The notes under the pieces are model-generated. The model did no database searches. It was not told where the DNA came from and saw only the letters and a list, made by a program, of their open reading frames with translations. Of a stretch of 64,000 nucleotides of DNA, positions 31,258 through 42,149 are shown one piece after another (within the stretch, counting starts at the first letter, position 1; each line of letters opens with the position of its first letter). Source of the DNA: Pseudorasbora parva. Its lineage: Eukaryota; Chordata; Actinopteri; Cypriniformes; Gobionidae. Position numbers and translations under genes: made by a program. The stretch lies in the NCBI RefSeq assembly GCF_024679245.1, contig NC_090191.1, positions 3,120,778 through 3,184,777 of the forward strand, in the 5' to 3' direction.

Positions 31258-32853
31258 CAACCCCAAATCAGAAAAAGTTTGGACAGTATGGAATGTGCAA
31301 ATAAAATAAAAAAAGAAGTGATTTCTAAAATGACTTTGACTTGTATTTCATTGCAGACAATATGAACACAAAATATTTCATGTTTTGTCTGGTCAACTTC
31401 ATGTCATTTGTAAATATGCATCCTTTCCTGTCATTCAGACCTGCAACACATTTCAAAAAAAGTTGGGACAGTAAAGCATTTACCACTTTGTAATGTTGCC
31501 ATTCCTTTTCACAACACTTAAAAGACGTTTAGGGACTGAAGACACCAAGTGATGAAGTGTTTCAGGTGTAATTTTGTCCCATTCTTCCTGCGAACAAGTC
31601 TTAAGGTGGGCAACAGTACGGAGTCTTCGTTGTCGCATGTTGTGCTTCAAAATGTGCTACACATTCTCTATTGGAGACAGGTCGGGACTGCAGGCAGGCC
31701 AGTCAAGTACCCGCACCCTCTTCCTCCGCAGCCAGGACTTTGTAATGTGTGCAGAATGTGGTTTTGCATTGTCTTGTTGAAATCTGCATGGACGTCCCTG
31801 GAAAAGATATCTTCTTGAAGGCAGCATATTATGCTCCAAAATCTCTATGTACTTTTCAGCATTAATGGTGCCTTCACAGAAGTGCAAGTTACCTTTGCCA
31901 AGGGCACTGACACAACCCCATACCATGACAGACCCTGGCTTTTAGACTTGTTGCTGGTAACAGTCTGGATGATCCTTTTCTTCTTTGGTCCGGTGCACAC
32001 GGCGTCCATTCCTCCCAAAAAATACCTGAAATACTGATTCATCTGACCACAGTACACATTTCCACTGTGTGATGGTCCATCCCAGATGCCTCCGAGCCCA
32101 GAGAAGTCGACGGCGCTTCTGGACACTGTTAACATAAGGCTTCCTTTTGGCACAGTACAGTTTTAACTGGCATTTGTGGATGTAACTACGTATTGTGGTA
32201 CTTGACAAAGGTTTGCCAAAGTAGTCCTGAGCCCATGTGGTGATTTCGCTTATAGATGAATGACGATTCTTGATGCAGTGCCGCCTGAGGGATCGGAGAT
32301 CACGGTTGTTCAGCTTAGGCTTGCGGCCTTGTCCTTTACGCACTGAAATTCCTCCAGATTCCTTGAATCTTGTAATTATGTTATGCACTGTTGAATGTGA
32401 AATATCCAAATCTCTTCCTATCTCTCTTTGAGGAACATTGTTTTTAAACATTTCAATAATTTTCTCACGTATTTGTTGGCAAACTGGCGATCCTCGGCCC
32501 ATCTTTGCTCCTAAAGGATTAGATCTTTCTTAGATGCTGCTTTTGTACCAAATCATAATTTCAATCACCTGTTGACATCACCTGTTTCAAATCACTTCAT
32601 TATTTAACCCTTTTACCTCATTACTAGCCCTAAATTGCTCCTGTCCCACCTTTTTTGGAAATGTGTTGCAGGTCTGAATGACAGGAAAGGATGCATATTT
32701 ATAAATGACATGAAGTTGACCAGACAAAACATGAAATATTTTGTGTTCATATTGTCTGCAATGAAATACAAGTCAAAGTAAGTTTAGAAATCACTACTTT
32801 CTTTTTTTATTTGCATTTTCCAAACTGTCCCAACTTTTTCTGATTTGGGGTTG
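31258..32853 (-). mobile_element. Tc1-like transposon, 1596 bp
   Basis: TA at 31256-31257 and 32854-32855. The ends are CAACCCCAAATCAGAAAAAGTT and its complement, with inverted repeats of about 210 bp that include 'gcagacaatatgaacacaaaatattt' and 'tgtcctttcattc'-like inner ends. The transposase is on the - strand. A fragment of the same family's end lies at 37948-38092. It sits less than 200 bp from the Kolobok-type element. Confidence 0.93.
31480..32502 (-). pseudogene. Tc1-like transposase, 340 codons, two nonsense codons
   Basis: Starts MGRGSPVCQQIREKI at 32502. Paired helix-turn-helix motifs follow (REIGRDLDISHSTVHNII; NNRDLRSLRRHC), a GRKPKL hook, then the catalytic core: D in LWSDESVF, D in QQDNAKPHSA, E in PDLSPIENV. 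The frame is constant from start to TAA at 31480, with stops only after YQQQV (31942-31944) and after PIENV (31654-31656, probably a former Trp). It cannot make full enzyme now but decayed recently. Confidence 0.9.
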
Positions 32854-32989
32854 TACCTTAGAAGAAAAGTGCAACTGTGGTTTCAGGTTCATTTTGAGAA
32901 GGGAATTAATCTGGCTGAGGATACAATATTTAAAGGATTAGTTGAATTGCTCATCACCCATCAAAGAACGGTAAAAAATTCCAATAAAC

Positions 32990-33115
32990 GCACATGTAAA
33001 CCTTGTGGAAAGCCTTCTCAGAAGAGTTGAAGCTGTTGTAGCAGCAATGGGTGGGCCATCTCCATATTAAACCCTATAGATTAAGAATGGGATATCATTA
33101 AAGGCAAATGTACCA
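32990..33115 (+). mobile_element. Tc1-like transposase 3' fragment
   Basis: In frame, 33000-33070 reads LVESLLRRVEAVVAAMGGPSPY followed by a stop (residues here partly overlap the usual Tc1 C-terminus, ..RR.EAVI.AKGGPTPY). Downstream is the usual post-stop 'accctatagattaagaatgggat'. The rest of the element is absent. Confidence 0.75.
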
Positions 33116-33685
33116 AATTGTTTGGCAATATAGCGTATATTAATAAATATCCTGACGTTTCCAAGCTTCATAATGTCAGTGATTGGGGTCATGAGTTTAA
33201 AGCCCATGATGATCCATCATCATAAACGGCTCCTTTTTATATATATTTTTTAATCTTAATGCTGAATCAGCATTTTTTAAGAAACTAAAATAAAGTTGAA
33301 GAATTAGAGGAACTGAGGTCTGTCAGAAAAGCATAAAAAAGAGCATACATGTTGTTCATGTATGAATGAGTCTTTATTAAGAAAAAATATATATATATTC
33401 AGATTTTCCACCACATTCACCTATTATAAGGAAAATAAATAATTTTGCACAAGATATTGCAAAGTTGTATTGATTGTTGCTTTTTTTTTTTAGTCTGTGC
33501 CCCTAAAAAAGTCTCATCATATTGATAAACATTTATTGTTTTTGATAAAGTGCTTTCTAGTTCATTTTATTTAACTGGTAGTCTTCATTGATCAACATTC
33601 AACATACACTAAAAACCTGAAGGCCACTTGTATGTTTTTTATCTGTATGTGAGTCTTTATGCACATTTCTAACTGAAGTGTGATC
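33116..33685. other. AT-rich spacer upstream of zinc-finger gene 2
   Basis: Nothing recognised apart from short (at)n and poly(T) runs (33388-33400, 33480-33492). Confidence 0.5.
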
Positions 33686-33689
33686 AGGA

Positions 33690-33767
33690 CTTTTATTTTG
33701 TAGTGGAGATGTGATGTCATAAGGCTGCGCCGCGCTCCTGCATCTGTTGTGATCCTGCTGAAGAAAG
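33690..33767 (+). other. 5' untranslated exon of zinc-finger gene 2 (inferred)
   Basis: Nearly the same block as 3530-3607, with donor AAAG|GTTTGTG after 33767. The intron start 'tttgtgttttaagcttttaaagtgtt' is also shared. The homology of the two first exons and their flanks shows that a whole gene, not only the finger exon, was duplicated. Confidence 0.55.
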
Positions 33768-34336
33768 GTTTGTGTTTTAAGCTTTTAAAGTGTTTAAATT
33801 AATACAAACTGTTAAATATTTTTACAATTTATGTAAAATAAGTTAATTTTTTGAATGTTTCATTATAATCGTTATCTAGCATTAATTAACTATTTTTTGT
33901 TGAGTAAAGCTCATCCACGTGTTACAGAAAAGATGCATCTCATTTCTCTATATTGTGAATCAGTTTATCATAAACATGAATTTGGTCACTGGCGAGTAGA
34001 GATGAGAGAAACTGAGCTTTAGAAACTCAAGAGTCAACTGAATCAATCGCTACACAAAATGATTCACTGAGTCGACTCACTCGAATCACCTCAAACACTG
34101 TAAATGCAATGAGAAAAAAAAAACGTTTATAAATGACAACTTCTGCAAACCAACTGCTAATGTTTTCATGGAAGTGTAATCTATTACATGTAATATACAA
34201 ATCAATAAATGTAGCATACAATGTCTAAATATGAGCCTACTATGTATTTTGTGCTTTTAAATTATTTGTAATATGAAAACACTTAGTTTTCAGTGTTTTT
34301 ATTAGTTTTTGTCTAATGAGGTGATTTAAGTCCATT

Positions 34337-34617
34337 AAAGTTTTAGTTCACCCAAAAATGAAAACTCTGTCATCATTTAGTCAACCTCAAGTTGTTTCCG
34401 AAAATCTGTTTTATTAATATCTGTAATATTAATAATATAATATTAATATTATTAATATAATAATAATAGTCAATGGCTGCCAAAATCAGCTTGGTTAAAA
34501 ACATTCTTCCAAATATCTTTTTTTGTGTTCAGCAGGACAAAGAAATTCATTCAGGTTTGGAACAACTTGAGGTTGAGTAAATGATGACAATTTTCATTTT
34601 AGGGTAACCGATCCTTT
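34337..34617. mobile_element. decayed TTAA-type MITE
   Basis: Ends 'ttaaagttttagttcacccaaaaatgaaaa' and 'tttcattttagggtaaccgatccttttac' with inner 'gtcatcatttagtcaacctcaagttgtttc' mirrored near 34560-34590. It is the same type as 20253-20570 but diverged, and lies in the first intron of gene 2 at the place where gene 1 has the MITE at 4110. Confidence 0.7.
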
Positions 34618-34747
34618 TACCTATCTCTGACTTTCTCCTACCAGTGACTGAACTACTGAACTAGAGTTGTTTGTCGATTATTCTTATCTTACACACAGAA
34701 AAAACTTCAAGTGAAGCGACTGAGATCCACGTGACGCACTATTTAAG

Positions 34748-34832
34748 ATGGAGTTTATTAAAGAGGAGAGTGAAGACCTGAAGATTGAAAACGTATTCAG
34801 TTTAAAACAAGAAGAAACAGAGAAACAAACAG
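34748..34832 (+). CDS. zinc-finger gene 2, first coding exon
   Basis: ATG 34748 encodes MEFIKEESEDLKIEN then SLKQEETEKQT and ends at CAG|GTTAG in phase 1, matching the acceptor at 38312. It is a single-unit version of the duplicated leader of gene 1. The intron that follows is about 3.5 kb and holds several Tc1 fragments. Confidence 0.8.
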
Positions 34833-35204
34833 GTTAGTTTCAATCTCAAAGCTGAACTCACTCATTTGTTCCTTACTCAGATGTCACGCTCTAAGAAATT
34901 AGTGATGTTTTTGAAGCAAGGGGTGTTGGAAGCAAGAAAAAAAAATGTGGGTAGGCCCTTCCTCAGAAAATGTTTACTAGTGTAGATCATAGACTGTAAA
35001 AGCATGTCATTCAAACCATCTTTAAAGATTGCACAATTACAGATGATCAAATTATTTACAGTGGCAATAATGTAGGGGCAGAAATGTTTTGCATGTATTT
35101 TTACATGGCAAAAAAGTTCTGATGCAGATCAACCCAAGGTTCATTTCCACCTTTTGCCGGACTCGCTCTACTAATTTATTAAGAATGAACATCTAGAAGG
35201 ATAT

Positions 35205-35620
35205 TAAGATATCTCTAATACTTTTAGAGTTACAGGCATGCAAACTCAGATAGAAACATAGAAAACACAAGATACATTTATAGTTTTAACATTATTTATT
35301 CTTAAGATATTCCTCTCCAAAAGAAACATAAAGTATCGCATTATTACTTTATGTTGCATAAGTATTGCATATTGCTGTATGCAAAGTGATCCACATTTGG
35401 TTTCTGACCACTGAAAATGTGTACAATTGACCAATTTACTCACAGATCTGCATTAAGAGCTCCGTATCTCTTGGATTGAACCAACGAGGGCCTATAAAAT
35501 GAGGGTAGCAGAAAAGACTAAAAAAACAAAAAATTTAAAAGGACATTAAACCATCTTTAATACTTCTTGAGATACAGGCATGCAAACTTGAGGCAAAAAA
35601 CACAAGAGGTGCATTTTTCC
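35205..35620. repeat. diverged direct repeat, spacing about 340 bp
   Basis: 'ggatattaagatatctctaatacttttagagttacaggcatgcaaactc' at 35200-35250 resembles 'ggacattaaaccatctttaatacttcttgagatacaggcatgcaaacttg' at 35543-35592. The flanking text is not clearly alignable. The family is unknown. Confidence 0.5.
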
Positions 35621-35929
35621 TATTCCCAAAATCAAACAAACTAAACTAAAATAATTCTTTAGAGCGAGGAGGCCACCTGGTGGTTCAACTTGCATACTTT
35701 GCATATAATCACAGAGTGAGGCAGAAAATAAATGATCATATAGTATTCTAGACAATAATGATGTCTATGTCGATTAGCTTTGCATTATACACAGAGCCTA
35801 AAACTTTTGAAAATTTACCAGGGATAAATATTTTTTACTGCCCATGAATTAGTTTTTGCCAAAAACAGGCTTGTGTCTTCTTGTCAAAGCTTAAGCTTGC
35901 GTGACGATGAAGAGCTGGCCCTTCAACTC

Positions 35930-36140
35930 CGAGTGTAAATCATGTTTGTTCAGGTTTGTGCATTCTTAAAATCCATGAATATGTGCAGGCCAGTCGAGTT
36001 CCTCCACACCAAACTCGCTCATCCATGTCTTTATGGGCCGACGCTTTGTGCACTGGAGCGCAGTCATGCTGGAGGAGGAAGGGCCATTCCCAAACTGTTC
36101 CCACAAAGTTGGGAGCATGAAATTGTCCAAAATGTCTTAA
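35930..36140 (-). mobile_element. mariner/Tc1 transposase fragment
   Basis: On the - strand 36090-35985 reads, with frame changes, FLLQHDCAPVHKA-like and CGGTRLACT-like pieces, the region between the second D and the E of a Tc1-type transposase. Ends are absent. Confidence 0.55.
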
Positions 36141-36162
36141 TATTCTGAATTTTGATAATTAT

Positions 36163-36650
36163 GGCTTACAGTTTATGAAAATCCCAAATTCAAAATCTCA
36201 GAAAAATAGAATATTGTGAAAAGGTTCAGTATTGTTGGCTCAAAGTGTCACGCTCTAATCGGCTTATTATTTCAAAACACCTGCTAAGGGTTCCTGAGCC
36301 TTTAAATGGTCTCTCAGTCTGGTTCAGTACAATTCACAATCATGGGGAAGACTGCTGACCTGACCGTTATTCAGAAAACGATCAGCCACGCCCTCCACAA
36401 GGAGGAAAAGCCTCAAAAGGTGATTGCAAAAGAAGTTGGATGTTCTCAAAATGCTGTTTCAAAGCACATTAATAGAAAGTGAAGAGGAAGGCAAAAGTTT
36501 GGAAGAAAAGGGTGCATGAGCAGCAGGGATGACCACAGGCTGGAGAGGATTGTCAGGAAAAGGCAATTCAAATATGTGGGGGAGCTTCACAAGGAGTGGA
36601 CAAGGAGCCACAACACACAGACGGATCCTGGACATGGGCTTCAAATGTAA
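36163..36650 (+). mobile_element. Tc1-like transposon 5' part
   Basis: A second copy of the element at position 1. It opens 'tacagtttatgaaaatcccaaattcaaaatctcag' and carries the ATG start MGKTADLTVIQKTISHALHKEEKPQ, the helix-turn-helix, and then a stop after HINRK. It goes further than the first copy (RRKAKVWKK-like, then a broken middle) and ends where an inverted relic of another Tc1 family begins at about 36650. Confidence 0.8.
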
Positions 36651-37640
36651 GTTGCGAGGTGGGGCTGTATGGTTCAGACTTGTTTGTTCAGCTCATCCCA
36701 CAGATGCTCGATTGGATTGAGATCTGGGCAATTTGGAGGCAGAGTCAATACCTCAAACTTGTTGTGCTCCTCAAACCATTCCTGAACCATTTGTGCTTTG
36801 TGGTCAGCTTCATTATCCTGCTGGAAGAGCCACAGTCACCAGGGAATACCGTTTCCATGACCTAGGCATGTGGTACATGTTAAAGTATTGTCCACATGGA
36901 TGGCAGGACCCAAGGTTTCCCAGCAGAACATTGCCTAAAGCAGGGGTGTCCAAAGTCGGTCCTGGAGGGCTACTGTCCTCCAGAGTAAAGCTCCTACTTG
37001 CCTCAACACATCTGTCTGGAAGTTTTTAGTATGTCTAATAAGAACTTGATTAGCTGGGTCAGGTGTGTTTAATTATGTTTGGAACTAAACTGCAGGACAG
37101 TGGCCCTCCAGGAGCAGGATTGGACACCTGACCTAAAGCATCTGCCTCTGCAGCTTGCCGGCTCTTCCTATAGTGCATCCTGGTGCCATGTGTTGCCAGG
37201 TGAGCCAAGCAAACACCCCCGGCCATCCAGGTGATTAAAAAAAAATTGTCAGACCAACAGCTCCATGGTCCAGTTGTGATACTCCCTGTTGGGGCTTTCG
37301 GCGGTGGTCAGGGGTCAGCATGAGCACCCTGACTGGTCTGCGGCTATGCCGCCCCATACGCAAAAAAACTGAGATGCACTGTGTATTCTGACACCTTTCT
37401 ATCAGATCCAGCATTAACTTCTTGAGCAATTTGAGCTCCAGTAGCTCGTCTGTTTGATCGGACCACACAGGCCAGCCTTCGCTCCCCACGTGCATCAATG
37501 AGCCTTGGCCGCCCATGACCCTCTGGCCGGTTCACCACTGTACCTTTCTTGGAGCACTTTTGATAGATACTGACCACTGCAGACCAGAAAACACCCCTCA
37601 AGAGCTGCAGTTTTGGAGATGCTCTGGCCCAATCATCTAG
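36650..37640 (-). mobile_element. Tc1-like transposase relic, second family
   Basis: On the - strand 37600-37344 gives the N-terminal part (WSAVVSIYQKCSKKGTVVNR, GHGRPRLIDARGERRLA, VNAGSDRKVSEYTVH). The next frame (37320-37235) gives RRPVRVLMLTPDHRRK. Leftward, 36900-36660 holds the catalytic-end pieces (FQQDNEADHKAQMVQEW-like and LPRSQSSIC-like in mixed frames). Many stops. Interrupted by a small hAT-like insertion at 36941-37130. Confidence 0.8.
36941..37130. mobile_element. hAT-like MITE, 190 bp
   Basis: Ends CAGGGGTGTCC and GGACACCTG, with inner 'ggtcctggagggc' mirrored by 'gccctccaggagc'. Flanked by CCTAAAG at 36934-36940 and 37132-37138 (7 of 8 bases of an 8-bp duplication). It lies in the middle of the Tc1 relic. 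Confidence 0.8.
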
Positions 37641-37947
37641 CCATCACAAATTGTGCCTTCTTTATTTTGAATATCAGTCACTAAATATGAAAGCTAAAAT
37701 GTATAAGCTGCATCACTACACAAGGACTAGCTAACGTTACCTTGAAGACGACAACAAGTTAGTAGTGAAATAAGTTTCCCATTATTTATCATGGGCATTT
37801 TATCTGAACTTTGTACTCTGTAGCTTACATTACATTATAACATTGTAGGGCACTGACATCACCAGGATTGTGCAGATGAGCAAGTTCGTTTAAGGGAGCA
37901 ATTACTTCAGATGCTGTTGTTCTCTTGTGCTCTACCATCTTATGATA

Positions 37948-38092
37948 CAACCCCAAATCAGAAACAGTTGGGACAGTTTGGAAAACGCAAATAAAAAAAG
38001 AAAGTAGTGATTTCAAAATTTACTTTGACCTGTATTTCATTGCAGACAATATGAACACAAAATATTTAATGTTTTGTCTGGTCAACTGAATA
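37948..38092 (+). mobile_element. Tc1 terminal repeat fragment
   Basis: 'acaaccccaaatcagaaacagttgggacagtttgg' through 'gacaatatgaacacaaaatatttaatgttttgtctggtcaac' matches the end of the element at 31258-32853. Only one end is present. Confidence 0.85.
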
Positions 38093-38312
38093 CATAGAAT
38101 TCAAATATAATGAAAAAAAAAAGATTTTAGAATATGTCCTAAAGAAAGTAAAGAGTAACTAACAAATATCTTACAGTAGCAGTAACATCTTACAGTAGCA
38201 CAGTGGATATTGGGTCTAGCATACATGTTCTTGATTTTAATTCCTTAAATGTATCAACGTCTTGATGTTTTGTGCCATTAAACTTTAGTTAACTTGTTTT
38301 TGTCTCTTTTAG

Positions 38313-39490
38313 ATCTGATGGCACTGAAAGTGGAAAGTCACGAACTAAATGAAATGGAAGAGATAGATATGAATGGAAAACATCATGATTTCTTAACTGG
38401 AGAAAAATCTTTTAGTTGCTCACAGACTGAAAAGATTTCCTCACAAAAAATCACTCAAAAGCCTGGAAAGAGTTTCACTGAAAAACAACAGCTTAAAGTC
38501 CATACGAAAAAACACTGTGGAGCAAAGACATTCAGATGTAATCAGTGTGGAAAGAGTTTCACTAAAAAGAGTAGCCTTAACAAGCACATGAGAATTCACA
38601 CTGGAGAGAAGCCTTTCACCTGCCAACAGTGTGGAAAGAGCTTCTATAAAAAAAGTCACCTTAAAGGCCACGTAAGAATTCACACTGGAGAGAAGCCATT
38701 TCCCTGCCAAAAGTGTGGAAAGAACTTTGCTGAAAAGGGACATCTTAAAGCCCACATGTTTATTCACACTGGAGAAAAGCCTTTTACCTGCAAACAGTGT
38801 GGAAAGGAATTCACTGATAGAGGAAACCTTAAAGTCCACATGAGAATTCACACTGGAGAGAGGGCTTTCACATGCCAACAGTGTGGAAAGAGTTTCACTC
38901 AAAAAGAACATCTTAAAGGCCACATGAGAGTTCACACAGGAGAGAAGCCATTCACCTGCAAACAGTGTGGAAAGGAATTCACTGATAGAGGAAACCTTAA
39001 AGTCCACATGAGAATTCACTCTGGAGAAAGGGCTTTCTTATGCCAACAGTGTGGAAAGAGTTTCACTCAAAAAGAACATCTTAAAGGCCACATGAGAGTT
39101 CACACAGGAGAGAAGCCATTCACCTGCAAACAGTGTGGAAAGGAATTCACTGATAGAGGAAACCTTAAAGCCCACATGAGAGTTCACACTGGAGAAAGGG
39201 CTTTCACATGCCAACAGTGTGGAAAGAGTTTCACTCAAAAAGAACATCTTAAGGGCCACATGAGAGTTCACACAGGAGAGAAGCCATTCACCTGCAAATT
39301 GTGTGGAAAGGAATTCACTGATAAAGGAAACCTTAGAGTCCACATGAGAATTCACTCTGGAGAGAGGGCGTTCACTTGCCAGCAGTGTGGAAAGAGTTTC
39401 ACTCAAAAAGGGAACCTTAATGCCCACATGAGAATTCATAGTGGAGAGAAGGCTTTCACCTGCCAAACTCAGTTTCTCTCTCCCTTTTGA
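38313..39490 (+). CDS. zinc-finger gene 2, C2H2 finger exon
   Basis: Acceptor TCTTTTAG|ATCTGATGG in phase with 34832. The linker DLMALKVESHELNEM is followed by a cysteine-less degenerate finger (KSFTEKQQLKVHTKKH) and eleven intact C2H2 fingers. From finger 4 the array alternates two types: 'TDRGNLK' (helix positions -1, 2, 3, 6 = D, G, N, V or A) and 'TQKEHLKG' (Q, E, H, G). This pair repeats with an exact 168-bp period (ctgcaaa at 38788, 38956, 39124, 39292). The frame ends FTCQTQFLSPF, leaving a twelfth finger truncated after its first cysteine. Likely a nuclear DNA-binding protein; the target is unknown. Confidence 0.92.
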
Positions 39491-39494
39491 AAGA

Positions 39495-40190
39495 GAGAAA
39501 CAAAAAAGTTCTGCAAGAAGTGAATTTGCGAAGTTCACAACAGGCTGAGCGCCCCCCATTTTTTATATCCCCTGCACCTAACTTCATTATCTCTTCAGCA
39601 TCTCCAGATTTCCCGGATCTTCTGTAAGGACATCAGAATCCTTTCATCAGAGATCCTCCAGATCTGCACGTGGCGAGGGTGGTGGTGGTGGTTTATCGAA
39701 GTCTGAAAGGAGAGAGAGTCCAAGAACGAGCAAATCAAGACCACTGTGCAAATCACGGCCAAATGAGGAACACCTGTCTCTTGTTTCAGTGATTGGCATT
39801 AGAGGCTGACATTTTTTCGGGAATCCCGTCCTGCGGGATTTATGCTTACCGTTTATATATTCAAAATGTATATATTCTGTATATATTCTAAGTTACCGCT
39901 AAATTCTAAATTTATGATTTAAAAATGTATTTCTAAAACACATTGCAAATACTGTGAACTGTGTAGTACTAAATTGTGGAGTCAGACTATTAAACAGTTT
40001 TTCACCATTGTTGTGCTCTGGATTTTCTAGGCGGGGCTAAAACGGTGGCTCGATGACACACTGGAGCCTCTTATCCTGGCCCCGCCCCTACTGTCGATGA
40101 CGCACTGTAGACACTGAGGCTCTATGACTAGAGCACATTCGCATCAGTTTGCGAGTACTCTTAGTTACTATAGCCTACAGTTTGCTAGCT
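39495..40190. other. downstream of zinc-finger gene 2, nothing assigned
   Basis: It contains a (ggt)n run at 39682-39695 and a self-complementary 'tcgggaatcccgtcctgcgggat' at 39816-39838. 40030-40090 holds 'ggcggggctaaaac...ggccccgccc', an imperfect inverted pair that could be a repeat end or promoter GC boxes in front of the THAP-like exon. Confidence 0.4.
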
Positions 40191-40194
40191 AGCT

Positions 40195-40312
40195 ATGCCT
40201 TCGTCACGGAAATGCATACTACCTGGATGTAGTCACTTAGTGTCCTTATATACATTTCTGAAAAACGAATATATCAAGAAGAGGTGGATTCATTACGTCC
40301 CCACCAATGAGT
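40195..40312 (+). pseudogene. THAP-like first exon (orphan)
   Basis: From ATG 40195 the frame reads MPSSRKCILPGC, LYTFLKNEY and KKRWIHYVP and then reaches the possible donor GAGT|GTAAGT. The C-x4-C start, a helix and the conserved W match the first half of a THAP domain. The second half (C-x2-H) would be in a further exon, which I did not find. Together with the oppositely facing frame at 41317 it resembles the two-gene layout of the TTAA elements, but no matching terminal repeats were found. Confidence 0.45.
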
Positions 40313-40596
40313 GTAAGTTTCCTTGTGTGCTTGTTATAATTACAGCAGGTAACGTTAGTCCACAGTAACTAAATCCTGCAACCCTCTAACGTGATTTTGT
40401 TTTGTTTATATAAGTTACATCAATATGTTTACAAGTGATTTCAACTATTATATCTGTAAACCTGTATATATTATATCTGTATTATACCTTTTAGTTTGAT
40501 ATCTGACTATAAAGTGGCAAAATACACTTTCTATGTTATTGCTAGCCTAAAGCTTTTGGCTACGTTTATGCTAGTTAACGTTAAATAACTAGCTAA

Positions 40597-41147
40597 TGCC
40601 GGGCGTACACAGTGATTTTTTTGCTGTGAGAGGAAATGGTTCCGAGCCAAGCACGTTAAGAGCGCCTCCCGACTTTACGATAATTTTTAAGTATGTTTAA
40701 AAAGTTCGGGATTTTTACCAACATATGACTGTCCCCTTTTGCCAAATCATGCACAAGCACGTCACATAGGCTCAATCTATGAGTATTATTAGCTCAGTGG
40801 CTGCAAACATACAGCCTAAACACACACATCCACACACACGCACACTTTCTCTCCCTCTGGTTGTTTCGGGTGAAAGGAATGGCTACTGTTCTCTGCTTTT
40901 CAACAAATCATTTGCACACATTTTTTCTTTATTTTTTGTATCTGAAGCTATAGCAACATTGAAAGCTCCGGTGTCTTGTGTTTAACACGAAGCTCGTGTG
41001 ATCACGGCCGGCCCGCGGTGCAAACAGTCGTGCCGTGTAGGCCTACCAGCTGATTGATGCGATGATCAAATTAAATAACTGGTAGCGTCTGCAATATCTC
41101 AAGACCTCCCGAGTGTCCGAATTCGCGCAGTGTAGCTACGCCCGCCT
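40597..41147. mobile_element. Harbinger-like MITE, 551 bp
   Basis: Flanked by TAA (40594-40596 and 41148-41150). Ends TGCCGGGCGTACACAGTG and, reversed, AGGCGGGCGTAGCTACACTG are imperfect inverted repeats. No transposase. It would lie in the intron of the THAP-like relic. Confidence 0.6.
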
Positions 41148-41182
41148 TAAATTGCATAAAACGGAGTGGGAAAAAGCACGGA

Positions 41183-41317
41183 CTATTCTGTTGCAGATCG
41201 AGGGGGATGATGTTGGTTATTGAATATGTCAGTGTCCTCTAAGTTTGTTTCTGGCTCTGGAGGCTCAAACATGTATGGCTTTGTAAACCCAATTAATAAG
41301 CTGCTAAGAACATCCAT
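41183..41317 (-). pseudogene. possible ballast-protein N-terminal exon (orphan)
   Basis: A - frame from ATG 41317 reads MDVLSSLLIGFTKPYMFEPPEPETN then an acidic tail. KPYMFEP resembles EPYMFEP of the complete gene at 25105. An in-frame ATG at 41452 would add a Pro-rich leader. There is no downstream zinc cluster. The assignment is weak and rests on one short motif and on facing the THAP-like exon 1 kb away. Confidence 0.3.
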
Positions 41318-41403
41318 TCCGGCTGTAGCTGTGACATTTGAGTGAGGCGGAGGTAGCTTTCCCACGAGTGGGGGTGGTTTCGGCGCGGCCAGCGGACACG
41401 CCC

Positions 41404-41517
41404 CCAGCGTATGAGATGTTTTTATAGACTCAAAGCCCTTCGGTATAACCACGTATGATGTTGCTCAGCAGGTCTGAATTCTTTCCATTGTCTTGTCTTT
41501 CATATGTACTGACAAAT
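41404..41517. repeat. left arm of an inverted repeat pair (partner 44358-44463)
   Basis: 'tatgagatgtttttatagactcaaagcccttcggtataacca...catgatgttgctcagcaggtctgaattctttccattgtcttg' is mirrored at 44358-44463 with few differences. On the - strand it includes TATAAAA and would act as the promoter side of the frame at 41452. Confidence 0.8.
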
Positions 41518-41639
41518 GGCTCTCACTCTAGGCTGGTCGCTATGGTTGATTTGACGGGAGTCATGCGCATGACGCAAGGAGACACAGGACTGATTATTCG
41601 TCTTAGCCAATCACGTTGACAGGAAAAATAAATAAACAT

Positions 41640-41820
41640 AATGTAGCGACGGCAGGTTTAGGAAAAATAGCGCAGTAAAAGTACCGATACAGCACTTAAA
41701 ACGTACTCAAGTAAAAGTACTCTGTTTTTAAACTACTTTAAAAAGTACAATTCCTGAGAAAAACTACTCAATTGCAGTAACGAGAGTATTTGTAATTTGT
41801 TACTTTACACCACTGCAACT
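41640..41820. repeat. interspersed-repeat-like segment
   Basis: The text 'caagtaaaagtactctgtttttaaactactttaaaaagtac...gtaatttgttactttacaccactgca' has the short internal repetition of 'aaagtac' and 'agta' typical of terminal segments of non-autonomous fish repeats. The class is not determined. Confidence 0.35.
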
Positions 41821-42149
41821 TACTTAGTCATTATGATTTATTTGTTTTCAGGTAAAGAAATGCAAACGTCTCTCTGCACATTACTTGTTGAAATAGAAAA
41901 ACATAAGAGATAAAAATCAACATGGCAAACAACCTTATTAAGAAAACTGAATAATGCAGTAGCAAACATGAATTTCTTCAACAGCTAGTTCTATAATAAT
42001 CTTAACCATATTTACTGCAATTAATAAATTAAATTATTTTCTAGAAATCCAAAAGGCAATTTTCTCAATCTAGTGAATCTTAAATCAGAAAATGTTCCAA
42101 GTTGCAACGCAATGCAACACTTAAACAGTAGCCTTACAATGCAATAACC

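Noticed and set aside
38788..39460. CRISPR-like or satellite interpretation of the 168-bp repeats
   Set aside because: The repeats are in-frame C2H2 finger pairs in a eukaryotic gene.
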